This document shows, piece by piece, positions 11,806 through 24,862 of a stretch of DNA of 64,000 nucleotides. The DNA is from Lottia gigantea (taxonomy: Eukaryota > Mollusca > Gastropoda > Lottiidae), in NCBI RefSeq assembly GCF_000327385.1, contig NW_008707279.1, positions 247,758 through 311,757 on the forward strand, in the 5' to 3' direction. Under the pieces are notes generated by a model that worked only from the letters and a program-made list of their open reading frames with translations, was not told the origin of the DNA and did not search any database. How positions within the stretch are numbered: position 1 is the first letter of the stretch; every line of letters starts with the position of its first letter. The position numbers and the translations under genes are program-made.

Positions 11806-14800
11806 AACAAAGTGTCATGGATTGACCTCTATCTAGATATAATAGCAGATTTAATGAAGAGAAATCCTGGCTGAAATCTGTAAGCTGAAGTAAAGTGGAA
11901 TTAGATTTTACTGTAATATCTAAATGGAATTCAATCAATGTTATAAAGCACTGTAATGAAATTTCTCAAATGTTTATAAAGCAACATTACACTACCACCC
12001 ACTTTGTGCTAAGATATTTTTCCACATTTTGATACCATTAGAACTGTTCTAAAAGGTTTTTTAAGAGGGTATCAGACTTACAAGATGAAGTTCATAATGC
12101 TTTTTACAGCTCAAAACTTTTACATGCTAGTAAATTAGATCCCGAAATTTTATAAACTTATGAATATTTGATGGAAATTATAGGATTTATAAGTATTTTT
12201 TTCTCTATCTAAGCCTATTTGAAGTGTAAACCATTACTGCTAAAAACCTCTTTCTTTCTTACGAACGGTCCAAATTAAGATTTCAACAACTTTTTAGTCA
12301 GAGTCTTGTCCGACTTCATTTATAATGCAAACCCACTAATGTAAGCTTTAGGGTAAATTTTTAAAAGTTTTTCTAGAAATGTGCTATCACAACTTGTAAA
12401 GTGCTTTAATGCTTTTAAAACCATTATGTCTTCAGAGAAAACGTTATTAGCATTTGATACAACTGGTTTTATACACAAGCTGATATAGAGTATAGTAATG
12501 AGGCATCCATTAACAATCAGGCTAGGGTTAGTACAAACACTGAAGAGAGCACAACCTTAATTTGTTTGCTTGATTAGTTAATTGAGATAGAAAATGTCTG
12601 ACCCTAGGTGTACAAGTCAATCATTTCTCATTCTCTACAGCTTGATTGGCAAACATTGTGTATCTCTCTGGATTCCATAATTAAAAGCTAATTTGGTTTC
12701 ATCGGAGTATGGATTAAAAGGAAATCAGTATTCAGTACGTGTTAGGTGATGTTACGTGTGGCGTTGAAAGTCAAATTGTAAAACTGCAAGCCTACGATTT
12801 TTCTTGATTAATTCATGGTAATTACGGTGAGATGAGTTTTATTTTTTAATGAATCTTTTACTCGGTTTTCTAATTCTAGCCGTACTTTTTAATGCATTGT
12901 TTTTTAGGAGCGGGTTGGGTATTAGAAATAGGCCTACTTATGAAGTAAAGTCATCCAAATAATCAAGTCTAAAATATATACTGTTGTTTGCTTTTGAGTT
13001 AGATATTCACAGATTTTTGCTGGAAAACCAAGTCTTCATTAGGCTGTCAATGGAGGACTACATTTCATTGGTCTTAAATGATTGTTTCAAAGTTATTCAG
13101 TTTTTAATTTTGATTCAGCAGTCAAAAGTCAAATCAGTAAATTCTCGTAGTCCTGGTAAAAGTACCTACATTGCAGTGCTTTAAATGTCAGCCAAGTTTG
13201 AGCAGGGATGTAGGAGTTGAAACTTATTCCATTTGAGTGATGACTCAACGATATTCAGCCAGATTTTGAAAAATGCTTCAGTGTCTCTTTAAATCTGTCA
13301 ATGTATGTTTGAAGATTATATGTAAAAATAGACATCTGCATTAGATTGAATTATTTTCAAGCTAGATTTAAGCTGAATTAGGTGAGGATGACATTCTGAC
13401 ATTCTGATTTCACCCGGCAGTGAGATATTTATGACATATTATATGTCTTGACATCAAAATTCATTTAAAGCTATCAATCCGACATCAGTCAGATTATAAA
13501 GTTTAATTTTTAGAATTTGCGAGATCAATTGCCTTATCTTACATTTCTGAATTTCTAATGCTTCATTTAGATTAATTCGTAATCACAATCTCTAAAGCTT
13601 CATCATAATTTATGGGTTGGACCCCCTCGAACAACATATGCTAGACTTAACTAATAACTCAACATTTTTTTTTAATCAAAAAATACGATTGATAATCCGT
13701 TGCAGCCGTAGAAATTCACCTGTTTCTAGACCAATTATCTGGTAAGGAAGAAAATCCTTTCTAATCTGAGTTTTTCAGCTTTGGAGGAAAGATCTTATTA
13801 AAGCCTTTAAAAGGCAAAAATTTGTTGTAGGCTACAGATTGGAAGAAATCGTAGACGTATAGGGTATCAATTTATTACTATGAAATTTTTAATGAATTGA
13901 CTTTTTTGGCGCTTAAATCCAATCCAACGATTGATCTGGGCATTATTAAGTTATTGTTGGTTGCAGTATTATTATAACACCATAGGTAATGTATTCTGAA
14001 ATTTTGCATTTACATATTGAGGCAAAGCTATGATGTATAGTTTTTGAATCATGCTTAAGAGCTGAATTTCAGCCATGCAGGTCTCTTTTTAGAATAAAAA
14101 ATGGAGTTTGTGTACAATGAAAGGAAAAATGTATTTTTTGACACTCTTTTTCAAACTGTTTGAATATGATATTGCATTATTTAATCTCTTTTCTGTATTC
14201 TGTTTAGATTTTCTACATATTTAATTTCAATAATTTTATTCATATCATTGCACCTAAAGAATTCTGTTAACCTCATAGACATAATTTTGACAGGAGATTT
14301 TTTTTGTGTGTAGTACATGGTGGCAGACTTCAGTTAATAAAATTTAATGAATCACATTATTTTAACAAACCATCTATGATTTCTGCTTAATTGAACACAT
14401 ACACTCTAGATTATTGTGGTTTATCACATATGGTGGAAGTCTGGCAATGGTGTTCAAACGCTTGAATTAATGCACAAGTTTTGTGTAAAGAGTTGAAACA
14501 GTAAATTACGTGTAATTTAGAAATAATTGCCAGTGTGAAATTGACGATGCTTAATTGAAGATACATTCAACTCTTCTTTTCAAGTTTTTTTTTTCTAATT
14601 TGAAAACAACATTTGAAGGATTCCAGATTTAGCTGGGAGAGCCATTAGTCTCTTGTGTTGTTTACTAAGTATCAGATACCTGGTTTAAGAGGAAGTTAGT
14701 GTCTGTAAAGGTTTTTCTTTCATTAAGTGGATAATGAATTTCAGTGCCGAGGAAGATTCTCAATGTAAGATCTTATTTTAATTCTATTTTCTTAGTAATG

Positions 14801-14849
14801 GAAAACCAAAAGTAGATTTAATGTTATGTATGTTTGGAAATTCACTAGC
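11806..14849. other. non-coding stretch, no gene seen
   Basis: Mostly unique AT-rich DNA without supported exons. The part at 12540-12840 is a candidate regulatory island and is listed separately. Confidence 0.4.
12540..12840. promoter_or_regulatory. candidate regulatory island rich in TAAT cores
   Basis: Non-repetitive patch with TTGATTAGTTAATTGAG, ATAATTAAAAGCTAATTTGG and TTGATTAATTCATGG within about 280 bp. This is suggestive of clustered homeodomain sites. No conservation data are available. Confidence 0.2.
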
Positions 14850-14854
14850 ACCAG

Positions 14855-15125
14855 CGCTAAGTGGTAGTTGGTGTTCTACAACATCCTTTTGCTACCTTCT
14901 ATGTTAAGCAAAATGGATCTGTTTTCTGCATCAGCCTTGCTTAGATTAAGCACTACACTGCTTTAAGCACCATCTGTGTTAAGCAAAATGGATCAGTTAT
15001 CTGTAGGTTCAACTTTGCTTAGATTAAGCACTACACTGCTTTAAGCACCATCTGTGTTAAGCAAAATGGATCAGTTGTCTGTCGGTTCAGCTTTGCTTAG
15101 ATTAAGCACTACACTGCTTTGAATA
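14855..15125. repeat. tandem repeat, ~78 bp unit, about 3 copies
   Basis: Unit runs from 'ctttgcttagattaagcac' through 'tacactgctttaagcacca' to 'aagcaaaatggatcagtt'. The copies are very similar, so the array is fairly young. Each unit has short internal inverted motifs (gcttaga/ttaagc). Confidence 0.85.
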
Positions 15126-15414
15126 GTCTTTTGGACAAAACAATCTGGAAAATTCCAAAGACAGAACTGAGATTTGTGATCAGAATAAAGTCTGTATGCC
15201 ATTTTCTACAAATCTGTAATTATTCCTGACAATTAAGACATCAAATATTTTAACTAAAAAAAAATCTCAAACTATTAGCCGATTATCTGAATTTAGCATC
15301 ATATAAACATTTTCCCTGGTGTACACCACCAGTTTGTTTCAATATTCTAACTTAGTAATCTGTTTGATATAAAACAGTTCTTTCTAAATATTACTATAGC
15401 TGTACTTAACTACT

Positions 15415-15711
15415 TTAAAGGGATTGTAAAGAGGTTTTCTCAAAATTTTTATGTGTATCAGGGACCTCGATAACATCAATTTGCACCATTTCAATTTTCA
15501 ATCAGACATCTGTGGATCCTGCAATTCCAGTAAAACTAAGTGTTTGATGACATCACCAATCACGAAGGGATAAAGCATATTTTGCGATTAGTTATTGTGG
15601 AATTGCAGGAACCACAGAAGTCAGATGGAAAATTGGAATGGTGCAAATTGATGCTATCAGTGTCCCCAATACACATACAAAATTAAGCAAACCTCTTTAC
15701 AATCCCTTTAA
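15415..15711. mobile_element. foldback MITE family A, copy 2 (best preserved)
   Basis: TTAA at both ends, with AGGGATTGTAAAGAGG reading inward from each. Long imperfect arms of about 120 bp flank a loop near 15545-15595. It shows the likely complete element: about 290 bp, palindromic, with no coding capacity. A TTAA target suggests piggyBac-like or another TTAA-specific transposase, but the terminal bases do not obviously match known piggyBac ends. Confidence 0.88.
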
Positions 15712-16279
15712 ACTCTGATTTTCATACATATTTTAGTTCTATGTTGAATAGAATATTATAGATTCATCACTGCTGGTAAATAAACTGCATTTAATGCTTT
15801 TGAACTTTTTGCTCATATTAGGTTACATCGGCAGGACTTGGAATTAACTACTTGTAACTAAGTACTTGTGAAAATAAGCAAGCTTTAAATTGCAAAGTAA
15901 TGAGATATGGTGCTTTAATAAAAAGCAGATTTGAATGAAAGTTTTTTAACAATATGGTTCAGATTTGGGTAAATTCTAATTTTCAACATTTGATAGAGAT
16001 TCAAGAAAACTTCCAAATTCATGCAGCAAACTTTAGGCTAGTGAAATAGACAAGTGTAAACTAGAGAAGTACAAGTATTGGTATTTATCTAAGGTTTAGA
16101 TACTACCTATCTAATTACGACTTATTTTATCAATCTACCGTCATTTTAACTAGTAGAATTTATTAGTTGGTAATTTAGGTTAATGAGTTTAAGAATGTGT
16201 GGTCCAGGTGTCAGTTGATACTATAAAATTTAAGATTTTTTTTTAACCAGCAAGTTCAGAGTACCGGTAATGAGCTATA

Positions 16280-16640
16280 ATTATGCCTTTTAGCTATTGA
16301 CATTTGATTTTGTGATGCTAAAGTTCCCTTATTACTATTGACATTTGATTGTATTATTGACATTTGATTTTGTGATGCTGAATTGATTTTAGAGACTTGA
16401 CATTTGAGTTGAGTGTTTAGTGACGTTGTAATGTTCTGTTAGCAATTGACATTTTATTTTGTGATGCTGACATATTCTTGTAACTATTGACATTTGATTT
16501 TGTGATGCTAAAATGATCTTTTAGCAAGTGACATTTGATTTTGTGATGCTGACATATTCTTGTAACTATTGACATTTGATTTCCTGATGCGAAAATGATC
16601 TTTTAGCAAGTAACATTTGATTTTGAGATGCTGAAATGTT
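16280..16640. repeat. minisatellite, ~40 bp unit
   Basis: Copies of 'ttgacatttgattttgtgat' followed by 'gctgaaatgttcttttagca', with deletions in some copies. Confidence 0.85.
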
Positions 16641-17089
16641 CTTATATACTCTGCATTTAAGCAACAGCCCAGTGGTGGAGCAAACGGGGAGCAGAGGCTG
16701 CAACCACCTCCACCTCCCCCCCCACTCCCCCCAGAATCAGACAGTGATTCTGATACTGATTGAAACTCTGTCAGAAAAATGCAATGAGATCAGACACATT
16801 AAAATTACATTCAGCTATGACTGGCTTAAAGTAAATGGAGTTGAAATTTTAATGTAAGTGCTTATTACTGATGAAATTTGATACTATAACCAATTGTGAA
16901 AAAAATCCCATCATTTCTAAAAGATTTCTTCCTCATTATATCTGATGTCATTCAAGCAAATATAATGTCTTCAACTCTGTACGTTTTTTTTTCTACCTTC
17001 TTCAAGAAGAGTTAAATCATAGCAGCAATGTCTTATTGAGTAATGGCAATAAAGATTATAACATGCATGAGGCCTTATTATTCCCTAGT

Positions 17090-17440
17090 CCATTTCCGCT
17101 CCAACTTTAATGAAACTTCCAGCTCATGACAAAAAAAGCTAGCAATCGTAACCAACTCGGTTGATTTCTACTGATTTAGCTTCATACACTATTCATTAAA
17201 TATTGATGTCAGGGTAATGAAAAGTTGGTATGAAAATTAATAACTGACACAACGCAAGAATAAATAAAAGTCTAATTACAAATTGCGTATTGAAATAGAC
17301 TTGCCACAGATCGAAAATAATCTTGCAAATTACTCCAAACAGATTCTAATTTCCTGAAGCAAATTACTTTTCGCCATGTTTTCATTGGGAGAAAAAAGGT
17401 TTATCGCCTTCAAATTATAACTGAATATGATATTAAGCAC
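17090..17440. promoter_or_regulatory. candidate regulatory island
   Basis: A non-repetitive, more GC-balanced patch between repeat arrays. It contains AAAAGTCTAATTACAAATTG, GCAAATTAC twice and GAAAATTAATAACTGAC. It is one of the likelier conserved non-coding elements upstream of the LMO exons, judged only from composition and motif density. Confidence 0.25.
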
Positions 17441-17929
17441 ATGGCAGGAGGGAAGTTTTAAAGTGGTTGTATATATTAATGACTCTTTTTATAATATAAA
17501 TATATATACTCAAATTTCTTGCATTAAAGTAACAGTATTCCATATTTCAATCAATAAGATTGGATGAAGTTAAATTGAACTGTTCTCAACTGAGAGCTGT
17601 TGAATTGCATATAGATCAAACATAATGTTTTTGCTTTTAAATCATTTGCAGCTTCTCTAGTATAAGACAGTTAAAAAACATAAATTAGGTGCTCTTAACC
17701 TTTTCAAAATTCAATTTCGACTATTGGTTAGTACTTTGGTACTAGCGTTGTTATATTTTTCATAAGTAATCATGCATATTGTATAAATAACCCAAAAATG
17801 AATTGAATTTATTTATTTTGTACAACATGAGTACAGATGAGGCTCAGTAATGGAAGTCCCAATACTCTAGGCTAGCTATGGGCAGTACAATCAAATATCC
17901 CATACAAAGTGGCTTTAATACTAGGTAAT

Positions 17930-18495
17930 TAGTGTTTAATGTATATTGTATATATATTAATGATAAAATATCTAAACAGAGAAAACTTAATTAACCTGGG
18001 GCATCATTAATTATTTCTTCTAATGTTTATATTACATTAGTAACACTGTATATTACAGTAACACTTTTATACTATAACTTACTCACTTCTTCTAATGTTA
18101 TTACATTAGTAACACTGTATATTACAGTAACACTTTTAAACTATAACTTACTCACTTCTTCTAATGTTATTACATTAGTAACACTGTATATTACAGTAAC
18201 ACTTTTATACTATATCTTACTCTTTTCTTCTCTTGTTTATATTACATTAATAATACTGTATATTACAGTAACACTTTCATACTATAACTTACTCATTCAT
18301 ATTACATTAGTAACACTGTATATTACAGTAATACTTTTATACTATAACTAACTCATTTCTTCTAATGTTTATATTACATTAGTAACACTGTTTATTACAG
18401 TAACACTTTTATACTATAACTTACTCATTTATATTACATTAGTAACACTGTATATTACAGTAACACTTTAATACTATAACTTACTCATTTCTTAT
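17930..18495. repeat. minisatellite, ~60-75 bp unit
   Basis: About eight copies of 'atattacattagtaacactg', 'tatattacagtaacactttt' and 'atactataacttactcattt'. Unit length varies by presence of 'cttctaatgttt'. A right-half fragment of MITE family A abuts it at 18500-18568. Confidence 0.88.
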
Positions 18496-19229
18496 AATGG
18501 TGTTAATTGATGCTATCATTGTCCCCAGTAAATAGAAAAAAATTAGGAACCTCTTAACAAATCCTTTAGAATCAGAAGAAGACATAATGTCTCTACAATT
18601 TGGTGTTTATTTTGCTTAAATACATGCATTACTTTTCCACCACCAACCAAAAACACAGTGACTCTATGAGTGCAAGTCAAAATGCTCTTTTTTTTAAAAG
18701 AGCTATATTGCAGTTAACTATTGAATGAATGTTTAACTGTTACAACTCAATTAAAGCAAAAACTTTGAAGAGATAATTGTCAATGGGATCAATCAGAAAA
18801 CTTCATAGCCAAATATGGTGTTTTGGTTCACTACACTACAATAAAGTGGCGTCTGCACCAGATTGCTCTCATCATCCCTTCCTATTGTCTGATTTGCATG
18901 TTGAAAGGAATAAAAATGTCTCTTAATGGTTTTTATTCATCTATTTTAACGGATGAACGCATCTCTAAATGTAAACATTTGCCTTTGTATGAATATTTTA
19001 TAAGTGGAGCCATATCTTTAATAGAATCTGCAGAATTATTGAAATCGACATGAATTTACAGTTTTGTTCATATTAATGCTTTATTGAAGCTCTACATGAA
19101 AATGTTCGTGCTCTTCTGCTAGATTTTATAGTATTAGATATGGTGAAATACTCATAATGTATTTAAAATTGTTCATTATCATGTGGATTCTTTGAATGCC
19201 TGAGACCATTTGAACATTTTAGGGTTCCC
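18496..19229. other. non-coding stretch with repeat fragments
   Basis: Includes a family A right-arm fragment (18500-18568) and a short dispersed motif (18588-18632) shared with 59355-59415 and 61215-61270. At 18810-19060 there is an apparently unique patch with a 76-codon chance ORF and an ATTTGCAT octamer. No exon is supported. Confidence 0.4.
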
Positions 19230-19465
19230 TTAAAGCAATTGTAAAAGGATTTCTAAATTTTTTATGTGTATCAACAACACTGATAGATCATCAATTTGCA
19301 CCATTTCAATTTTTTTAGCAGTAATATAGCAAAATATGCATGTATCAAAAAAGGCCTTTGCGTCGTCATCAAACACTTAGTTTTAGTGGCATTGCAGGAA
19401 CCAAAGATATCTGAATAAAAATTGGAATGGTGAAAATTGATGCAATCAATATCTGATGTCCAACA
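19230..19465. mobile_element. foldback MITE family A, copy 3 (degraded)
   Basis: Left end TTAA followed by AGCAATTGTAAAAGGA, then 'gatcatcaatttgcaccatt' and an inverted right arm with 'gcaggaaccaaagatatctg'. The right terminus is not recognisable. Confidence 0.65.
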
Positions 19466-20451
19466 AATTTTTGGGTTGGGAAATTTTACCGAAAGGAGAT
19501 TAGGCCTGATATTTTCTAAACGATCTTAGAGCTAGAATGCCCTAGGTCTTAACTTCTAACACTGTTTCTAGGATATCCAGGTTCTTAAATCATTTAAATT
19601 TTTGGGGGAAATATGTTCAGAGCAATGCAAAATTTTTTTTCAAGAGATTCATATAGGATGTACAAATTCCATCAGTGCCGTTGAAATTTTGGTTGTTGGC
19701 TCGATTTGTTTTAAAGTTTTAGATTTGACGACCGACTAATACACAAATTTTATCTCCTAAAGTCGATTCATTTAATATATTAATTATCACTTTACCTGAT
19801 TAATTTTCATAATTTTATCTAAAATTTTGATAAAGCTCTCTAAAAGGAAAAGTTTATTATGTTTAAACAATTGTAAAAATTGAGTATGGCTTGAATGAGT
19901 GTGAATTATATCTATTTGTATTGTATGGTAGCAGGTTGGTCTTATCAAAGTTCACTCACTATTGTCATCAAATTTAAAAGCAAAAATCACATTATCTCAC
20001 TAGGAGACCATTTTATCACACTTAACATATGTGCCTAGCAAAGTATTATCTGCTCAATGATTAAACTTTCAAATTTTCTACTATTCCATTGAATTTTTAA
20101 TGAATTATCAATTATTAATGTATACTGATTTAATTATTAGAAATTATCATGTTTTCTATGTCGGTGAAACACTAGGAATTAAAATAGAAAGATAAGGTTA
20201 TCAAAATTTAATATATTATTATGCATTATACCATGCCATAGCATGATAATTTTTGGAAACAAATGAAATGGAAATTTTATATTCAAGCAAGCGTGAAGAC
20301 TTATCCATATTTTTTTTTATCTTTTTCTCAATGGGGTGCTTGGACACCTTGTCAATTGCTATGTAGGTTCGTTTGTGAGTCACCGCAAGTGCACCTTGGT
20401 TTGTTGACTCTGTATTCCCTTTCGGCATCTTTATTTGAGTTTGTCCATAGG

Positions 20452-20698
20452 ACACAGATAGCATCAATTTGCACCATTCCAATTTTCAATCAGATGTCTG
20501 TTGTTCCTGCAATTCCACTAAAACTAAGTTTTTGATGAAGTCACTAATCACAAAAGGTCCTTATTTATTAGTTTTGTCATCATACACGTAGTTTTAGTGG
20601 AATTGCAGGAACCTCAGATGTCAGTTTGAAAATTGGAATGGTGCAAATTGTGTCTTAGACGCACATAAAAAATTAGAAAAACCTCTTTACAATCCTTA
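20452..20698. mobile_element. foldback MITE family A, copy 4 (left end missing)
   Basis: Begins inside the left arm at 'gatagcatcaatttgcacc' and ends at 'cctctttacaatcc'. A family G repeat fragment follows at once (20700-20832), about 70 bp before the first recognised LMO exon. Confidence 0.75.
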
Positions 20699-20898
20699 GG
20701 CTAATTATGAATTAATTATAGACATGTGAGACAAACTGGTATTTTTCCAAGTCATAAGAACACCTCCACTTTCTATTCATATAAGTATTAACATTTTCAT
20801 TTTCATAAATGAAAATAAGGGAACCCATCTTTAAGAGTAGAACAAAGCTTTCCATCTGTGTTTTTGTTATTTAATTTTTCAAATGTTTGTATTTTCAG

Positions 20899-23157
20899 GT
20901 CCAATGCAGATATCTCAAGAACAAACTGGGATGGCGGCGGCCCAACAGGAATGTGCTGGGTGTCAGAAATTAATCAAAGATAAACATTTATTAAAAGCTT
21001 TAGATCAGTATTGGCATGAAGATTGTTTAAAGTGTAGTTGTTGTGACTGTCGGCTAGGGGAAGTTGGTTCAACTCTTTTCACCAAAGCTAATCTGTTATT
21101 ATGTCGTAGAGATTATTTAAGGTAAGCTTTACACCTTCAAAAGGCCCCTTTGGGTTCCTTAAGATTAAGAGCAAGCAGCATGAATTTTTAAAATTTTATA
21201 CTACTTTCATCAAGGAACTTCAGATTGACCAGGCCTAACAAAGGAGATAAATTTTTCATCTCTTGCAATATGTTTTGCTTTTGATTAGAAGTGCACTTCA
21301 AGAATATAAAATAACCTTGGTTCATTGTTCAAACCAAACTACTTAACACTTTTTCAATGTCAGCTTCTCCAAACAAGTATGAAGATACTTTATGGGACTT
21401 TTAGATTAGAGAGCAAACTGATTAGTTTTTGAGCTATGTATTAAAATATAATAAGTGCATTTATATACTTATTTATATGAATATACATTACAATAATAAA
21501 ATATTTTCACTGTTAAAATAGAGCTCAAAATATCAATTGTAGAGCGATATAGAAATACCACTATTAAAATAGTGCTCAATACATCAATTGTAGAGAGATA
21601 TAGAAATACCACTGTTAAAATAGTACTCAATACATCAATTGTAGAGAGATATAGAAATACCACTATTAAAATAGTGCTCAATACATCAATTGTAGAGAGA
21701 TATAAAAATACCACTGTTAAAATAGTACTCAATACATCAATTGTTGAGTGATATAGAAATAGCACTGTTAAAATAGTACTCAATACATCAAATGTAGAGC
21801 ATATAGAAATACCACTTTTAAAATAGTGCTCAATACATCAATTGTTGAGTGATATAGAAATACCACTGTTAAAATACTGCTCAATACATCAATTGTAGAG
21901 CATATAGAAATACCACTTTTAAAATAGTGCTCAATACATCAATTATAGAGCATATAGAAATACCACTGTTAAAATAGTACTCAATACATCAATTGTAGAG
22001 AGATATAGAAATACCACTGTTAAAATAGAGCTCAATACATCAATTGTAGAGCATATAGAAATACCACTGTTAAAATACTGCTCAATACATCAATTGTAGA
22101 GTGATATAGAAATACCACTGTTAAAATACTGCTCAATACATCAATTGTAGAGAGATATAGAAATATTAAAACAAACAACTTGAATTATGTTGCTACACAG
22201 AATTTCACGCTATGTAATCTTCTGACAACTGACCCATCTTCAGCCTGTGTTCCTACTGATTATGCATTATGTTAATAACTATTAATCTTATTTCAGGTTA
22301 TTTGGTACGACAGGTTTCTGTTCAGCATGTTCTAAAATGATTCCAGCATTTGAAATGGTGATGAGAGCTAAAACTAATGTTTATCATTTAGAATGTTTTG
22401 CCTGTCAACAGTGTAATCACAGGTATATATATTATAATCATACATAGTAATTGAGACAAAAATTTGGTGAAAAAATTCTTGGAAATTTTGAAACAATTGT
22501 CCTAATGATGGATTCTATGTCCATAAATATCTATATGATTTTCAGATGTGCTATTGTTCAAGATTTGAATATTTTTAATGAAGAATATACTTGCTCCTGT
22601 TCAATATGTTTTTACTGTCTTCTATCCCTATATCCTAAAATCTGCCCTGATGATTCGTCAATACAAAGGGATTCATGTACGCATCTTTACAATAAAGAGC
22701 TATTACGAAAGGTGACCATTGAAGTCAAGGTTTATGACAAAGTTTATAATAGCTTGACATTGTGAATATAGTCATGTACAAAGCCTCGCCATTATAATTT
22801 TGCAATCTTGGTAGTTGAAGCATCAAGCTTTCAGGTTATGGAAAGGTTAGACCTACATATCGTGAACAAATAGTATCACACTTACACCACAATACCTAGA
22901 AACAATTGAAGCCATTTTTCTTATCGCTAATCTAAATTCTGTTCTGTCTTTTCAGATTCTGTGTTGGAGATCGGTTCTTTTTATGTGACAACAAAATTTT
23001 ATGTGAATATGACTATGAAGAAAGAATGGTGTTCGCTAATATGACCAATATTAATTACGGAGCCTACAACGCTTTAAATCAAATTAAAAGACAGACACAA
23101 AGTCTCAGTGATGATGTTTCAAGTGGTTATGGAAGTCCGAGTCCTTGTTCACTTTAG
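20899..23157 (+). CDS. LMO1: LIM-only protein, LMO1/LMO3/Beadex type (rhombotin); 5' exon not found
   Basis: Three exons: 20899-21121, 22297-22422 and 22956-23157 (stop TAG at 23155-23157). Phases match at both junctions (AG|G and AG|A, both arginine). LIM1 has CAGC, WHEDC, C-x2-C-x2-C and CRRD zinc ligands; LIM2 has CSAC, H-x2-C, C-x2-C-x2-C and CEYD. Stretches such as [17 protein letters not shown] and CEYDYEER are diagnostic of the LMO1/LMO3/Drosophila Bx group rather than LMO2 or LMO4. These nuclear cofactors do not bind DNA; they bridge LDB/Chip with bHLH, GATA or LIM-homeodomain factors. The first exon here opens with a split codon (phase 1), so an upstream exon probably supplies the start. 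In-exon ATGs at 20904 and 20931 are alternatives. The tail ends [12 protein letters not shown]. The first intron within the recognised part carries a ~51 bp minisatellite. Confidence 0.93.
21484..22165. repeat. intronic minisatellite in the LMO gene, ~49-51 bp unit
   Basis: About 13 copies of 'aatagtgctcaatacatcaa' followed by 'ttgtagagagatatagaaat' and 'accactgtta'. It occupies over half of the 1175-bp intron 21122-22296. The minus-strand 104-codon ORF across it is a by-product. The unit does not resemble the flanking exons. Confidence 0.9.
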
Positions 23158-24240
23158 AAGATATTTTTGTTTTTTGTTTCGTTCATCATGAAATTTTCAT
23201 TGGGGACAATTAAAAATCATTTGTGACACTTTTTCTCATTCATTCAGACTATGAAAAAGAATGTGAATGAGGAAATAGGTAATTCAACAAAAAGATTCTA
23301 AAGAGTTGTACACCAGATTTGAGGACGTCTGCGACAAGAAAAATACGGTCCCGCAGCAAACTCAAGTGTTACTTCCTGTGGTTAAAAAAAGAATTGATGT
23401 GACTCTCAAATTGTGCCATAAATTAGAAGTATGGTGTTTGACAAGGTTGTGTTTGTAAATATATGGTTGGAGTAATTATTGTTAATTTTTGGAAGGAGTA
23501 ATCTTTGTGAATATTGTATTTAAAACAAACAGACGACAATTCTAGTTTAAAGTTTATTTAAGGAATGGTGCAAACTAGTCCCTATTATCTGGTATTATTA
23601 TCTAGTCATTTCTTTTCAAGTCTCATGGAGTTACCTCCCTTTTTTGTCATTTATACATTGTGAAGTTCTACTGTGCATTTTTTGCCACATTGCACACTGT
23701 CATTGACTATATTCTCCTAGTTTTCAGATCATTAGGATGCAGCAGTTCAATTGATGTCATTTGACAAATGCCTTGACCTTGAGGTCATAACCTCTCAAAT
23801 TACTCAATGTCATGGTCTATAAGTAGATCAAAAGTATTTATGAACATTCAGGGACATTTTCAAACTAGAGGCAAACAGTTTCTTACAAGCCAATGGCGAT
23901 ATAGTGTGTTTTTGAATCGTCGCAGAATGTGCATATATTATCTTGGAACAATTACAGTTTTGCATTAAGACAAGCATTTCAAAATATTATTTTCAGGGAG
24001 GGGGGTTGTCTTTAAGATGTCTGAAAACAAATTCTATAATCCTAATCCTGATCTTAATCCAAACTCAAAGGGACAAATTTAGTCACTCAGATATTTTAGT
24101 CCTACATTTGATGTAGATTTTGTTACCGGTAATATATGAATATATAATATAAATTGTTTTTAATTTTTTCAGTTTGTATTTAATAATTAAATTGTTGTAT
24201 ATTTAAGTCTTTGTTGAATTAATGATAATTAAATGTAAAT
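23158..24240 (+). other. probable 3' UTR and flank of the LMO gene
   Basis: Non-repetitive DNA after the TAG stop, ending in an AT-rich stretch near 24130-24240. No canonical AATAAA was found there; variants such as 'aataat' and 'aattaa' occur. The true 3' end is not determined. Confidence 0.4.
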
Positions 24241-24359
24241 ACAAACATCAGTTTTATGGCCTTTCAATTTTCACTGTGAAGCCACGAATAATGGAGGTTG
24301 GTGTCCAGTGCGGTATGGTGTGGTGTGGGATTATCGACACAGTGGCTCATCTCGATGAG

Positions 24360-24535
24360 TGGAGGCCTGTGGACATAAGTGGGTTGGCCCTCCCCCATTT
24401 TTTTAAATATTTTCGTTAACATGTACTCTTCAGCATTCAAAGACCCCTTTGTATTTCTGCGGGGTCCCCATAGGGGTGGGTGCTCATGGACCTGGTTCAA
24501 CCAGTCCCTATGGTAGTTGAGCCACTGGAAGCAAA
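24360..24535. repeat. dispersed GC-richer repeat family F, copy 1
   Basis: Contains 'ggcctgtggacataagtgg', 'ggggtccccataggggtggg' and 'ggacctggttcaaccagtcc'. It matches 30747-30900 in the same orientation and 63140-63290, probably inverted. The ORFs on both strands here are by-products. Confidence 0.6.
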
Positions 24536-24862
24536 TCCTGTCCACATCATGTTGGAATCTTGTATCTATAATCGTACCGTACACTGCACCAGACACCATA
24601 CCTCGTATATTCACAGCTTCAGAATGATATTTCATGTACCATAGGATAATTCTAGTGCCAAATGTTATAGGCAATTGTGGTTATATTTCTACTAAAATTA
24701 CATGAAAGATTTTCGAGAAACACTAATTTCAATACCACATTATGCTTGCTGTAAGGGGAAAGATAATGTTCATATCTTGAAAATGACCAGGTGACTGTAC
24801 TGGAGAACTGAAACTCCAAAGCCTACTACCTGTAGAGTTACTTGCTATTTTGCGTGCCCTTA

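Noticed and set aside
11433-11874. Two overlapping ORFs of 124 and 81 codons
   Set aside because: Low-complexity peptides from a CCTAT-type simple repeat.
15415-15711. Calling family A a piggyBac MITE
   Set aside because: TTAA flanks fit, but the inward termini do not clearly match known piggyBac ends, so the superfamily is left open.
21469-21783. A 104-codon minus-strand ORF with [11 protein letters not shown] repeats
   Set aside because: Frame through the LMO intronic minisatellite.
20899-23157. Assignment to LMO2 or LMO4
   Set aside because: LGEVGST in LIM1 and FCVGDRFF...CEYDYEER in LIM2 fit LMO1/LMO3/Beadex; LMO4 would read LGDIGTS and VPGDRFHY.
24264-24674. A 136-codon minus-strand ORF
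   Set aside because: It overlaps dispersed repeat family F, has no recognisable domain, and a plus-strand ORF covers part of the same block.
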